From: Catonia carolina
Lineage: Eukaryota; Arthropoda; Insecta; Hemiptera; Achilidae
Direction of reading: 5' to 3'
Assembly (NCBI GenBank): GCA_035578175.1
Contig: JAQMRL010000003.1
Span: forward strand, 85,137,969-85,201,968
DNA length: 64,000 bases
Made by a program: the position numbers and the translations under genes. A model generated the notes under the pieces. It ran no database searches. It saw only the letters and a program-made list of their open reading frames with translations, and was not told the DNA's origin. Shown here one piece after another: positions 44,929 to 56,498 of this stretch. Numbering within the stretch: position 1 is the stretch's first letter; each line of letters opens with the position of its first letter.

Positions 44929-45919
44929 GATGTTCATGAGGAGGTAAAACCATTTATCCACTAAGTTCATGTTTATCAAGACACAAATTATTCCGTGTTA
45001 TAATCATAATAATTATCTGGTAAATTTTCAATGACAGATTTATAAAAATTGATGGAGACATTCATATAATAGAATAATTAAAGAAATACTTAAATCATTT
45101 AAAGTTTGTAAAAACAGATAAACTAAGATACGTATCGAATTAAAATATAAAAATATTAGTTGGTTAACAATTATAAAATGTATGTGTGTTCTAATGAATA
45201 ATGTTGTTGGTAAATTTTATAATTAAAACAAAAATAAAACCAACAATTTTACAGTATTAAGAACTGGAACATTAATTTAAAATTGTACTTAAATGATGAA
45301 ACTGATTATTATAATCATGAAAATATAGTAACTGAATAAAAATCATAATGTATTAATATGAATAATGTTTTATTGAGTGAAATGAGGGACAAGGTAAACG
45401 AAAAAATAATAAGATTAAGCTTGAAAGCTGATACAACATTAATAAGGAATACAATATTAATAAATTACATAGCAAATCGAACAATTCCTCATAGGACGAT
45501 ACTTTTACCCCTACAATGTATATGACTCAAATCTGATAACACCTTGAGGATGAACACTTAATTCGAAAAAAATATAATCATTACGGGGTAAATTTTTGAA
45601 ATCGTTTAGGTGTAATTTTTTAGCGTCATTATACGTAAATCTCCACCAAGTTTTAACCATCTGATTCGTCCGGAACTTAGTAAATCAAAAATATTGGTTT
45701 AAGGTTTGGACACCCTTTTCAACCTTTTAGGGTACATTTTGGAAATAGTTAAGGGGTAATTTTTTTAGTTGCACTATAAATAACGTCACCAAAATTCAGT
45801 CATCTCACTCTTCTGTAACTAAGTAAACAATAAATATTGGTTTAAATACCATTTTAATTTGAATAGCCTATCATTTTAATCCATTTAGGGGTACATTTTG
45901 AAAACAGCTAAGGGATAAA

Positions 45920-46905
45920 AAATTATGAGAACAATAATGAACAAGGACTCCTTGCATCCGTCTTAGCCTCTTTTTGAACAGCTTTCTATCTTGAACATTG
46001 GAAAGTTGTACATTAAGTCTGAAATTCTTCATCTAATTGGGACTAGCGATTTCACTCCCTTATCGGGGCAGAACGCAACCAGAAGAGCGGGCGCTGGCCT
46101 TTTACAAGAAGTTAAGAAAAATACAACTGCAGGACAGAGACATTTTGACTTCCTGGCACCTAAGTTTTACAACTTGCTTCCTGAGTACGTTAGAGACAGG
46201 TCTCGTGATAGGAATTTCAAACTCTTGATCAAAAGATTTCTAATTCAGCTGGGGCAGAACTCTCATTTGGAGTCTTTGATTTCTCTTCGTCACTAGGGTT
46301 AGGCGGTTATTATTGGTTCACTAAAATATTAGTCATATACTAGTAGTAGTTATAGTTATATATGTATATTTATAATAGTTTTTTTTTGTTTCTGATATTG
46401 CGCTAGTATTATGTATTCTGTGTTGCATTTGTGTATGATGAAATAGTTAAATTTAAGGGAGATAGTTAGGCTAAATTTTTTCATTTTTTTCTCTAAAATA
46501 ATGTACAGTAAATTGGTAGAGGTTTTCTGTCATAATTTATTTATGCTATTTCATAACTTCGCTGATGTTTGTAATATCATTTATTAACATTTTAATTTTG
46601 TTATCATAAATTTTAATTTTTATTTACATTTGTATTCTGTCTGTTTTTTTATTTTAATTTTTAATTTTATAACGTTTTTTTTAATGTTATTTGATCATTT
46701 TCTCTTTCGTGTGACTTATTTTTTTATGTAATAAGTGATGTAGTATTGGTATTAACTGTTTTTTCTGTTTGTTTTTTATCAGTGCTATTATTGTTGTATT
46801 GTAGTTTTATTTTGTGCAATGTATTTTTTGTAGTTAGAGTAATCCTTTTATAAGCACGGGCTCTGCTCTTTTGGAGGAGTAATAAAGGAATTAAATAAAT
46901 AATAA
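45920..46905 (+). mobile_element. 5'-truncated LINE, 3' end only
   Basis: Carries the C-terminal ORF2 remnant at 45991-46296, then ~600 bp of T-rich 3' UTR. It ends GGGCTCTGCTCTTTTGGAGG, then AGTAATAAAGGAATTAAATAAATAATA. The AATAAA and AATA-type tail fit a Jockey-like LINE. It differs from the intact LINE and from the RTE-like family. Confidence 0.72.
45991..46296 (+). pseudogene. LINE ORF2 C-terminal remnant
   Basis: A 101-codon frame: GQNATRRAGAGLLQEVKKNT, then TAGQRHFDFLAPKFYNLLPE, then YVRDRSRDRNFKLLIKRFLI, stop after SLRH. The layout TRxxxxL..KxxxxxGQRxFxxxAPxxxNxLPxxxRxxxSxxxFKxxLKxxL is the usual extreme C-terminus of Jockey/CR1-type ORF2 proteins. No polymerase motifs remain. Confidence 0.7.
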
Positions 46906-47210
46906 TTTTTGTAGTTGTAACTATAAGTGACATCTCCACCGAGTTTCAGCCATCTAGCTTGTCCGAAACTTTGTAAACGGAAAAAATCGGTTTAAGTTTA
47001 AGGGTGGAACACTCTATTCAACACCTTATGTCTTCAAACCCTGAAATATCGAATAATTTATGTTTAACTTTTCTATTTACACTGATGGGAATATTCCCTC
47101 CAAATTTAAACTTTCTAGCTGTAGTGCAAGTAGGAGGATTAGTAATGAGTGAGTCAGTCACTGAGAGTTTTCTCATTTATATTTATACAGAAGATTAGAC
47201 AAATAAAAAA

Positions 47211-47984
47211 TCTGGTGTGAAACACTCGCACAACTTTCTCTTGCCAATGCAAATAATTAATAATAAACCTAACATTATTAATAAAATATTAGAAATAAAC
47301 AAAAACTAACCTCAAGAACATAACCTTATTTTAATCATGAGTGAATGACGCAAAATGACAATCGAACTCAGTTTGGCTTAAAAATACGGAAAATCACGCT
47401 TTCACGCTAAACTAGGCTCTGTAGAGAAAAATGCTTTAAACAAAAGTTGTAGATCTTTTAATTTTCTATAAATTTAATTATACACACTTTTGTCGTAAAA
47501 TGCATACTAAGACCGAAATGTTAAAAAAATCGATTTTTCTCACGTTTTCGTGAGAAAAAAAACAGAAAATCGCAAATTACCGCTAAACTAAGCGTTATAC
47601 AAAAAAATATTTGAAATAAAAGTTGTAGAATTTTACATTCTCTACAACTTTTATTATATAACGTTTTGCGCTAAAATGCATATTAAAGCCGCAATCTTAA
47701 AAAGAAAATGTTTTTACGTAAAAACAGCCTCAATCAGAATTTCAGCAAACATGGCGCCTACCCTATATTGTAGAGCATAAAAAATGTAGTAAACCAGTTG
47801 ATTTTAAAAACAATCGTAGGACTAGTTTTTGAGAAAATCGCAAAAAAGTGAAAAATTATACGAATAAACTACTACTTCCGGTTGATCGATTTTGATGAAA
47901 ATGTTCGTGTCGGGTCCGGTAGTGATATATAACTTAAGTTTCAAGTTTCAAGTTCGTACGATGTTCCGTTCTTGAGATATTCTG

Positions 47985-48055
<71 letters not shown>

Positions 48056-48187
48056 CAATCGCTAAAAACATGTTTTTTGGGTTCAGGGGGTCTGAAAACG
48101 TATAGATCCGGTGAAAACTCGATTTCGAAAAATCGACATGAAAACAATACTTTCCTTCCTATATATTCATATAGGCAAGAGAAAGTA
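47211..48187 (-). repeat. MSR family copy F, near complete with long CA tract
   Basis: Starts TCTGGTGTGAAACACTCGCACAACTTTCTCTTGCC and has two internal monomers. (CA)n of about 64 bp lies at 47988-48051. It ends ATATTCATATAGGCAAGAGAAAGTA. Confidence 0.85.
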
Positions 48188-50163
48188 AAAATTCAAAACG
48201 TGTACTGTAAACTTTAACCGACTTTTATTGTTGGGTTATTTGGCTCCTACCTAATGTGATGTGGTACACTTATCCCTTAGCCCTTAGCCCTATATTCCTT
48301 TGTGTCTATTGGATTCATTTTGTGATTACATCATTTGAATCTTTGCCAGCAATTTCCTGAAACGAATCCAGATATATTCGGGGTGAATTTCATGCCGGTT
48401 TAAAATAAAAGAGGTAACGTCATACTTTTTGGAAACTGTTCCCTAACAAAATCTCAAACCCCCTGCTAGGCTAACTACAATGAACTTTGTCCAATTTTGT
48501 TTCTAAACTTCTCCATTTCTCAACACTTAGAGTTAAATTTACAAATTTCTCTCTTAATTTTACATATAAATGTTCATTTACAAAAAATAATTCCTCTATG
48601 TTTTTGTATGCAATATTAATTTAATTCAGAACTATTAGAACTATTTAGAACTATAGAACCGGTCCCGTACCGAAATTATTTCAAACGATCCGATATTACT
48701 TTCAATTCACAATCCAAGTATTGCTTAACTCACTACAAAGGCGCTAACTGTTTTTATACCTGCGGTTTGATAGTTAATCGAGATCCGTTCGAAAATTTTT
48801 TCCGCTTGTCTGAAATGTGGCAGAAGAAATCAAAATAATAACAAACTGTCTACTAGTTTCGATTTCCGAGAACTACTATTCAAAAGGTTTTATTCATCAC
48901 AATCTATTGTCTTGTTCAATGTACAATAAACAATTTCTTATAATAAGCAATCTATTCCCTCAACATTCCTAGAATATCACTGTACAATGTTACAGTAAAA
49001 CTAATCTATTATATTAATAATATAAATTTTATTATTACTATTATTATGTTATAGTTTATTATTTTTATTTAAGTACTTTAATGCTTATGAAGGAATACAT
49101 AACAATAACTTGAACTAATTTTTATTTTTGAGATCAATATTACCGGTTTATTTCAACATTTAACATTTTGATTCTATACCACGGTCTTTCAAGTTATTAA
49201 AATCTATTTAAAAAACCAGAAGCACAAAAAACCATAAAAAGTAAAATTACTAGTTTAAAATTTATCTAGCTTATTGTGAGTAAATTTATTTTCTCAAAAT
49301 GTTATAGAAAAACCAAACCTTATACTACAAAAAGCCTTACTTTTAGAGTAAAATTTTAACGAAGTCAGGTTAAACGATGAAAGACAAGAAGGGAGGTTAT
49401 TTCCCTTTCAACTTTTTAACGAAACACTGAAGGACTACAAAACAATGAATTGTAAACAAAATAAACAGGGGAAAACAGTGCATCTCACGTATGTTTTCTG
49501 TTTTTTTATTCTATGCAACAGCAATGTCATGAATTGTGAAGTTGCTGAATATTTTAGTTTGCTCTAAAGTTTGTTGTCGACAACATCATAGGCTCTTGAT
49601 GCAAGAACGTGCTTTGTGTCTTTTATTCTAACTCATATTGTAGTAAAACATCCGATGCAAGTACTCAAACAGTACAGTCAGACTAACTTGACTTTTTAAA
49701 AGAATAATATAAAAATGGACGGGTAGGCCTACGTACAAAAATCAACCAAACTCTATCCTGATCAGCGATAGTGTAGTTTAGAAAAATGAAGTGTACAATA
49801 TTAGGTGTATTATTCTTCCTCTATAAAACTTAACGTATTTTTCCAGCCAAGTTTCTGATATTTTGTTTTTAATAAAATTTATTTTTATTTGTGCGATATA
49901 TTCTTGTTTTGTAGTTGATTTCATTTACATACATTTACTCAGAATCAAATTTTCTACAAGTTTGATTTAACACCATTATGTGTTAATCGCCAGTTCAACG
50001 AAGTTATGTACGATAAACATAAAAAAACAGTGGTTTTAGCGCTATTTATTTCCGTTTTTCATCAGATTTCTAAAAAACTACTAAATATATGGTTCTGGAA
50101 CCCGTTTCATTCGATTTCTCAGATCGAAATTCATAAGTAATTATAATTTTGACTATTAATTAA
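48188..50163. other. No gene recognised
   Basis: Nearly 2 kb of AT-rich sequence without frames longer than expected or recognised repeat ends. Confidence 0.5.
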
Positions 50164-50284
50164 CACTCTCATTGGATATATGAGAAAGAAAAGTAATATT
50201 GTTTTCATATCGGTTTTCGAAATCGAATTTTTACCGGAAATACATGTTTTTAGGCTCCTGAACTCGAAAATGTTTTTAGCGATT

Positions 50285-50326
<42 letters not shown>

Positions 50327-51143
50327 TGTGTGTGCGTGTGCATGCGCGCGCGCGCGTGTGTGAGCGTGTGTGTGTGTGTGAGTGAACAAACTATCTCAAG
50401 ACCGGATTATCGGACAAAGTTGAAACTTAAAACTTAATTTACAAACCACTAGGGGACCCAACATAAACATTTTCGTCAAAATCGGTCCCCGGAAGTATTA
50501 GTATATTCGTGTGATTTTCCACTTTTAGCGATTTTCTCAAAAACGGCTGCCACGATTTTTAAAAATATCGGCTCATTTACTAGTCTACATTTTTTATTCT
50601 CTACAAGTTAGATTTAGGGCAATGTCTGCTGAAATTTTTTAAGACAATTTTTAATTTTATGGTAAAAAATGTCCTTTTTTCTCTCTTAAGATTGTGTCCT
50701 TAATATACATTTTAGAGCAAAAGCGTATTATTAAAGTTGTAGGAAATTAAAGAACCTACAACTTTAATTTTAAACATTTTTTCTACAATATTTATTTCAG
50801 CGCCAATTGGTGATTTCTGTATTTTGTTTATTAAACTCGATATAAGATGGGATTTTTTAAGATTTTGGCCTTGGTATGATTTACTACAGCAGTGTATACA
50901 ACCAAAATTATAGGAAATAAAAAAAAACTTACAACTTTTATTTAAGTATTTTTTCTATAGAGCTCAGGTTAGGGTCAATTAGTAATTTTCCTTGTTTTTA
51001 GTTATACAGAGGTTGATTTTAATTCAGCATCAATCACTCATGATTAAAATTAGGCTATATCTTTCACTTCACATTAACCATAGGATATATTTTTCATTAT
51101 TTAAATTGGCAAGAGGAAGTCGTGAGAATGTTTTACGCCAGAT
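50164..51143 (+). repeat. MSR family copy G, near complete
   Basis: Starts ACTCTCATTGGATATATGAG. (TG)n at 50287-50330 is followed by TG/CG-rich sequence (CGCGCGCG). Two internal monomers are ~170 bp apart (boxes at 50801 and 50972). Ends GGCAAGAGGAAGTCGTGAGA..TTTTACGCCAG. Confidence 0.8.
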
Positions 51144-52045
51144 ATTTTTATTAAAATGTACTGTTATCCCTTGGTCAATTCCGAAGGGAAATATAATAGT
51201 GAAAGCGTACGAGCATTTTGTGTTTAAGTCAGTTAGCTAACAAACGGAAGAGGCAAAGTGTAGAACTCATTTCGAAAGCGGACGTACTAGAACAAAGAGA
51301 CATTATAAAACATGCAGAAGTAGAGTTTAGGACAGTTTAGTGTGACAAAAGGTGTAACGAGTACTTGAAACCTTCGTTGTAAACCCAACAGAGCAAGTAG
51401 GCAAGCCTACTTTGACATTCAGTAAACCATCTTCTGAACAAGTTCATGCCTTTTATAAATTTTAATGGCTTGTACATGTTTCATAGTGATCCGAAGTAAA
51501 TGCAATTAAAAACACGAATAAATGGCGGTTTATGAATGAAATAATGTCAAAAACTTACTATTTCATGAATAAAAAAATAATAAGCAATCATTACTTTTCA
51601 GAAAAGAAATTAATTTTGGAAAGTATTCAATTAAATACGTACATTAAATATGTGTAAGTGGGCCTTCCGTTAAAACATGTAGCCTAACATAATTTAATGC
51701 AAGTCGATGTTTTTTAAATTAAAATTTTCCAATAGTTCTTAAACATAATTTTTCTTATTAGACCAAGTGCATACTAATAAACATATTTTTTGTATTTTAA
51801 TTTGTTAAACATTGTAGCTTATAGCCACCGTTGAATGAATCTCTTATTTTATTATAAATAAGAACAATTAGAAACGGTCAAAGAATGAGTAAGAACACTT
51901 ACCAGTTGAGAAGTACTTTCAAGGCTTTACTACATCGTTAGCCCATCACAGCACTTCAAATTTCACTATTATAACATTTATTTTTTGAGAGATGTGAACC
52001 TCCTCTGTATTCACTGTATTCACATTGATCCTGGAACTTACACAT
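51144..52045. other. No feature recognised
   Basis: AT-rich; no coding frame. Confidence 0.45.
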
Positions 52046-52049
52046 GAAT

Positions 52050-52212
52050 GTTGTAAGAATGTTGTAAGAATGTCACGAGACCGCCTCCCTCGATCTGCGC
52101 TGCTCTATAAACCAATCGGAAAGAGAAATATTGGTAGGCCGAGGAAAAGATGGACGCCGGAACAGGCTTGAATAGCCTAATCCATGAAGACGACGACGAC
52201 GACGACTTACAC
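52050..52212 (+). pseudogene. LINE tail ending in a (GAC)n repeat
   Basis: The plus strand gives SRDRLPRSALLYKPIGKRNI, then GRPRKRWTPEQA, a stop, IA and a (GAC)n run at about 52190-52205. It is a LINE ORF2 C-terminus followed by a trinucleotide 3' tail. Confidence 0.6.
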
Positions 52213-52449
52213 ATGAATCCTGTAATTGTCATGACATGCAGAGGAGGTTTACATCTCCGAAAAAATAAATTTAATATTATAATTGTTTAATTTTAAGTGT
52301 TGTGATGAGCTGACGATGTGGTAAAGCCACGAAAGTACTTCTTTATTGGTTAAATGTTCTAACTTATTTTTTGACCGTTTCTGGTGGTTTTAGTAATTTT
52401 ATTCATAATAAAATAAGAGCAAACTAAGAACAAGAGCAAACTAAGCTCA

Positions 52450-53470
52450 GAAATCATTATACAGTTGTCAACCCAAAAATTATGTATAGCTCCGAAACTT
52501 TATTTAAACTTAACCAGAAGAATAGAATGGACCAGATCTAAAAACTTGAACGAAGGATTCTTAGAACTTGTATTGGGAAAAAACACAAAGATGATGGGGA
52601 ATGGAGACGCTTACCCAGCAAAATTATCAACCAAGATAATGAGCCGATAATAGTTTCCATGAAAAAGAAAAGGATGCCTTTCTTTGGCCATTTAATTAGA
52701 ACACCAGAAGACAGAATTATAAGGAACTTGTTTGCCAAAGAAAAAAAAAACAGTATCAATGTGGATCAAGGAAATCAAAGAGAATATGGAAGAACTAGGT
52801 TTAACTTTTAGGGATCTGGAGCTCAAGAGAGTTAAGACAGACATACTTAAAGACACAAACTTTAAATTTAAAACCAAAACCGAAAACAGAGGTACTAAAA
52901 CGGTTGTTTCAGTTGCAGAGAGACAGGCCAGATCGGTCAGAATGACCGAATATTGGCGAAAAATCAGAGAAAAGAATGCAAAAAGAGCTTCTAAATAACT
53001 GACTAAACTAAAGAGATCCTTTGCGGTCTCAAAAGAAAAAAGTAAGATATTTTGTGTAGTATAATATAGGCGATTGAGTACTAAAGAGTTCATTAACTGT
53101 GTCCTGAAGAAGGTTATTCTAAAATGAAAAATGGAACTGCCAAAAAGGATTGTTAATCCAAGTACATATTAAAGGATCAAAGAACGGCATAAATATCACC
53201 TGTGTTACTTTTGCAAATGATCTGACAATCGTTTCTAGAAATATCAATAGAACAAATTAACATGTTTATAAAATAAGCAGAAACAGGACTACAGATTTAC
53301 TTCGAAAAACTAAATAAATAACGAATACCAAAACAGTTCCGTGTTACATGAAGACAATACGGTAAAATTGGAAAAGTTGATAGTTTCAAGTACCTCAGAG
53401 AAATAATACAAACAAAGACAAATAACAAAGAGCGAATAACAGCAGCGAGGGAAGATGGTCGGTGTACTTT
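52450..53470 (+). pseudogene. Decayed LINE ORF2 fragments
   Basis: 52540-52740 reads LERRILRTCIGKKHKDDGEW, SKIINQDNEPIIVSMKKKRM and PFFGHLIRTPEDRIIRNLF. 52732-52998 continues the tail (ELGLTFRDLELKRVKT, ERQARSVRMTEYWRKIREK). 53170-53260 shows a polymerase-core remnant ...INITCVTFANDLTIVSRNIN (FAND in place of Y/FADD). The order suggests more than one copy or a rearrangement. Many stops. Confidence 0.65.
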
Positions 53471-53484
53471 GAAGAATTCGGGTA

Positions 53485-53868
53485 TTGTTTAGGTCATCAG
53501 CCGAAAAGTTGGTTTGAACCTCTTGAGGCTTTACTAAGTAAAATGAGGAGTGAGATGGTTTGCTATTGCCTTTCTCACTGAGCGGAGAAGTATGCTTATC
53601 AGCTTGCCAGGCCCTTTGAAAAGCATCTACTTTCCACTCTGCAAATGACACCTTCACTTCATTTACCACAGGTTCTGGCTGTATAATGAAATTTATTACT
53701 CTCAGAGGAGATAACTGTGACTAGTGTCTTTTACACTCTTCTGTTCCTTAATGATTCAGTCATATAATTGGCTGACCATATGATAAGAAACAGAACTATT
53801 TTTGTAGCCCTGGAAATAGCAGATTACATGTATATAATTCTAAACACTCCACGTACCTGTTGTAGGCA
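53485..53868 (-). mobile_element. SINE-A copy 10
   Basis: Full-length minus-strand copy inserted among LINE debris; duplication not clear. Confidence 0.82.
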
Positions 53869-53879
53869 AAGAAGAACGT

Positions 53880-53965
53880 ACAACCTGAAAGTAAGTTCTG
53901 AAGTTCTGAAGTAAGTAAGTTGTGGTAGTTCTGAAGTAAGTAAGTAAGTTCTGAAGAACTTACAA
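53880..53965. repeat. Short tandem repeat GTAAGTTCTGAA
   Basis: Several imperfect units of AGTAAGTTCTGA/AGTAAGTAAG. Confidence 0.75.
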
Positions 53966-53969
53966 CCTG

Positions 53970-54470
53970 TATAAGAAGAAATCATTTTCAAGATAGACCA
54001 AGATCAGAGTGTAATACCGTGACAAAACCTGCAAATTTGCACGCGAGTGAGCATTAGATTGACCGGAAAGGCTGGTCTATAAGAAGCAGAAATTTTAGAT
54101 ATTTTTCGCCAGATAACCCGAATATAGTAGACGAACAGTACAGATTACGAGGAAGATAAAAAATGAACAAGAAATAAGAACTACTTATGGAAAAGGTTAC
54201 AAAACAACGGCTAAATTTCTACGGATACTTTTATAAAATTCATGACAAACAATAAGACGCTAAACAATAGACCTAAGGTGTCGGACAAGTGGTTCAATGA
54301 AGTCAGAAGGGATACAGAGAATACTAGAATTGACAGAGAAAATACAATGAAACGAATCAAATTTTGACAACTGATTTCAAGGGCTTCCAGGAAGAGCAAG
54401 AGGAGAACACCAGATGAACTTAAGAAGGGAGGAAACTCTACAGTGAATTAATTATAAGAGAATGAGAGTG
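53970..54470 (+). pseudogene. Decayed LINE ORF2 tail
   Basis: Contains the RRLNFYGYFYKIHDK-like block, normally (K)RRLxFYGHxxRM, and downstream KRIKF-like pieces with many stops. Probably the continuation of the LINE at 52450-53470 beyond SINE-A copy 10. Confidence 0.4.
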
Positions 54471-55015
54471 TGGAAAAAAAACTTCTAGAAATGTCTAAAC
54501 TTACTTTACTTGGTTTAAAATAGTCCTAAATGAAAATATTAATCATTTTATTTATCCTTCTTTTCTCTACATTTTATGATAAGCTTTTATTTATATACCT
54601 TTTGCAATTATTTTGATAAATAGTTTTATATCTCCATTAAAACCAGAAATATATTATTCACCTTCTATAATGTAAATAATACAAATATATTATTGGCATT
54701 TAAAAATGACTGATACTCTTCTTTATAAATATTATAACAAACGGCAATGACGTGAGCTAATGGCAGAGTAATGTTAGTACGTCATAAATAGATAAAATGG
54801 TTGCACAAAGCGTATTTGATAGTTGTTCCATAATTTAAACTGGAAATCTGTGTAAAATAAACCATGTAAATAATTATCTTTAAAAGATAGTAATTTTTCT
54901 AACTTCAAGCAAATTATTCTAAGATAAATATTTACACAATATGTCTAATGGTTAGCTTACAACGAAGACAATGATATAAGGAAGTATTAATTAAAAGCCG
55001 CATTGTTAAATATTT
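54471..55015. other. No feature recognised
   Basis: AT-rich. Confidence 0.45.
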
Positions 55016-55029
55016 AATTGTTTTTCAAT

Positions 55030-55320
55030 CCTTATATGTGTACGTTGCAATCTGTTTAATTCAAAACAATAAACAACCCCATTACCCAATGATGTGAATG
55101 ATGTGTAGTCTTGTACAGACCCAGGCCGACCATTCCTGGAAGAGTATGGTTAATTGAACCCCAACCATTAAAGTACACCGATAACCACTCTTTAGTATTC
55201 AAATCCTTGTAAAAGTAACTACTTTTACTAGGATTGAACCAGTAACCTTCGACTCTAAAAATCAGCTGTTAAACAGCTGTCTCGCGGTGACAACTTTACC
55301 TCTAGACCAATTCGCTGGGT
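55030..55320 (-). mobile_element. SINE-B copy 6 (minus)
   Basis: Body then tRNA-like head (CTCTAGACCAATTCGCTGGG is the inverse of the 5' end). Flanked by TTAAATATTTAAT-like target sequence. Confidence 0.8.
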
Positions 55321-55341
55321 TAAATATATATATTTTTTTAA

Positions 55342-55658
55342 TTCCTAATATGTACGTTGCAATCTCTTCAATTCTGAACAATAAGCAACCCCATGACCCA
55401 ATGAGATGAGGATGATATGTATGACGTGTAAATGAGGTGTAGTCTTGTACAGACTCAGGTCGACCATTCCTGAGAGAGTATGGTTAATTGAACCCTAACC
55501 ATCAAAGTACACCGGTAACCACTGTCTAGCATTCAAATCCGTATAAAAGTAACTACCTTTACTAGGATTTGAACCAGGAAACTTCGTCTCCGAAAATCAG
55601 CTGTTAAACAGCTGATTTTGGCAACGACTTTGCCTCTAGACCAACAAGGTGGGTTGGG
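55342..55658 (-). mobile_element. SINE-B copy 7 (minus), adjacent to copy 6
   Basis: A more complete copy with an intact B box (inverse of GGTTCAAATCC). The same TTAAATATxTA-like sequence occurs before, between and after the two copies, at about 55006, 55319 and 55658. Confidence 0.82.
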
Positions 55659-55686
55659 TTAAATATTTAATACCTAATAATATTTT

Positions 55687-55806
55687 AAACTCTCCATTTA
55701 AAATATTTTGAACCAAATTTAGCGTTTCAAATCAAATTTAAAATATTTAATAATATTTTTATTTAAAACGCTAAATTTGGTCCGATATATTTTAAATGGA
55801 GAGTTT
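55687..55806. repeat. Snap-back palindrome of 120 bp
   Basis: Arms of 41 bp (55687-55727 and 55766-55806): AAACTCTCCATTTAAAATAT.. with its inverse, one small indel, loop of about 38 bp. Possibly a minimal MITE. Confidence 0.8.
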
Positions 55807-55830
55807 CTTCTAAATAATTTTTACCTTTTT

Positions 55831-56275
55831 TTGCCCTACATATAAAATGTAGGTAAGGAAAGTAATGTTTTCCTGTGAAATTTTTTAAAATCGGGTTTTC
55901 ACCGGAAAAACACGTTTTCAGACTCCGTGAGCCCCAAAAAATGTTTTTACAGTTTGTTCTCTGTTTGAGTGAATAAAATAATTTAAGAGAGGAAAATTAT
56001 ACGAAGTTGAAACTTCCACGAATATTTTAATCGAAATCGGTCAACAGGGAAGTAGTATAGTTTATTCGAACAATTAGTAAATTTTTTGACATTTTTTTCA
56101 AAAAACTATTCGTACGATTTGAATTAAAATCTTCTCAATTAGTAGCCTACATTTTTGTGCTCGTGGTGAAAATTGTTTTAAAAGATTGGGTTATTATTAT
56201 GAATTTTAGGACAAAAGAATAATATACTATACAATCGAAGTTATAAAAAATTAAAAACAAACCTAGCCTAATAAT
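55831..56275 (+). repeat. MSR family copy H, diverged and truncated
   Basis: TTGCCCTACATATAAAATGTAGG..AAGTAATGTTTTC, CACCGGAAAAACACGTTTTC and the GTTGAAACTT box, without a TG run. Confidence 0.65.
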
Positions 56276-56456
56276 AAAAACCTGACCTAAGTAATGAATT
56301 TAATATTGTGTTTGCGTTTAGATTTATTGGTTATTAGCTTGGCTTCCTGTTCTGAGTCTCCTGGATGTAGTTAAAATAAAGTAAAAACAGAATTAATGAA
56401 AATCACTTTTCGACACTCTACCCCCCACCCACCCCACCCAACCCATGTGGTTTTAG

Positions 56457-56491
56457 GTAAACCCCACCCACCCCATGTGGGTGGGGTTTAC
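56457..56491. repeat. C/G-rich perfect hairpin
   Basis: 15-bp arms GTAAACCCCACCCAC and GTGGGTGGGGTTTAC, loop CCCAT. A second CCCCACCC/CCATGTGG run lies just upstream (56421-56450). Confidence 0.92.
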
Positions 56492-56498
56492 ACGGGTG

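Larger units (their letters stand above)
45575..47005 (+). repeat. Tandem monomers of ~150 bp, interrupted by a LINE
   Basis: The boxes GTAATTTTTTAG.., CCACCRAGTTT(C/T)A(A/G)CCATCT, TCCGGAACTTAGTAAA..AAATATTGGTTTAA and GTACATTTTG recur at about 150-bp spacing at 45600, 45750 and 45900. They resume at 46906 after the insert 45920-46905. Confidence 0.7.

Noticed and set aside
47972..48217. Open frames encoding His-Thr repeats over (CA)n tracts (also at 32324, 50131, 50180, 59328)
   Set aside because: Translation of dinucleotide repeats inside MSR copies; the flanking peptide recurs only because the repeat recurs.
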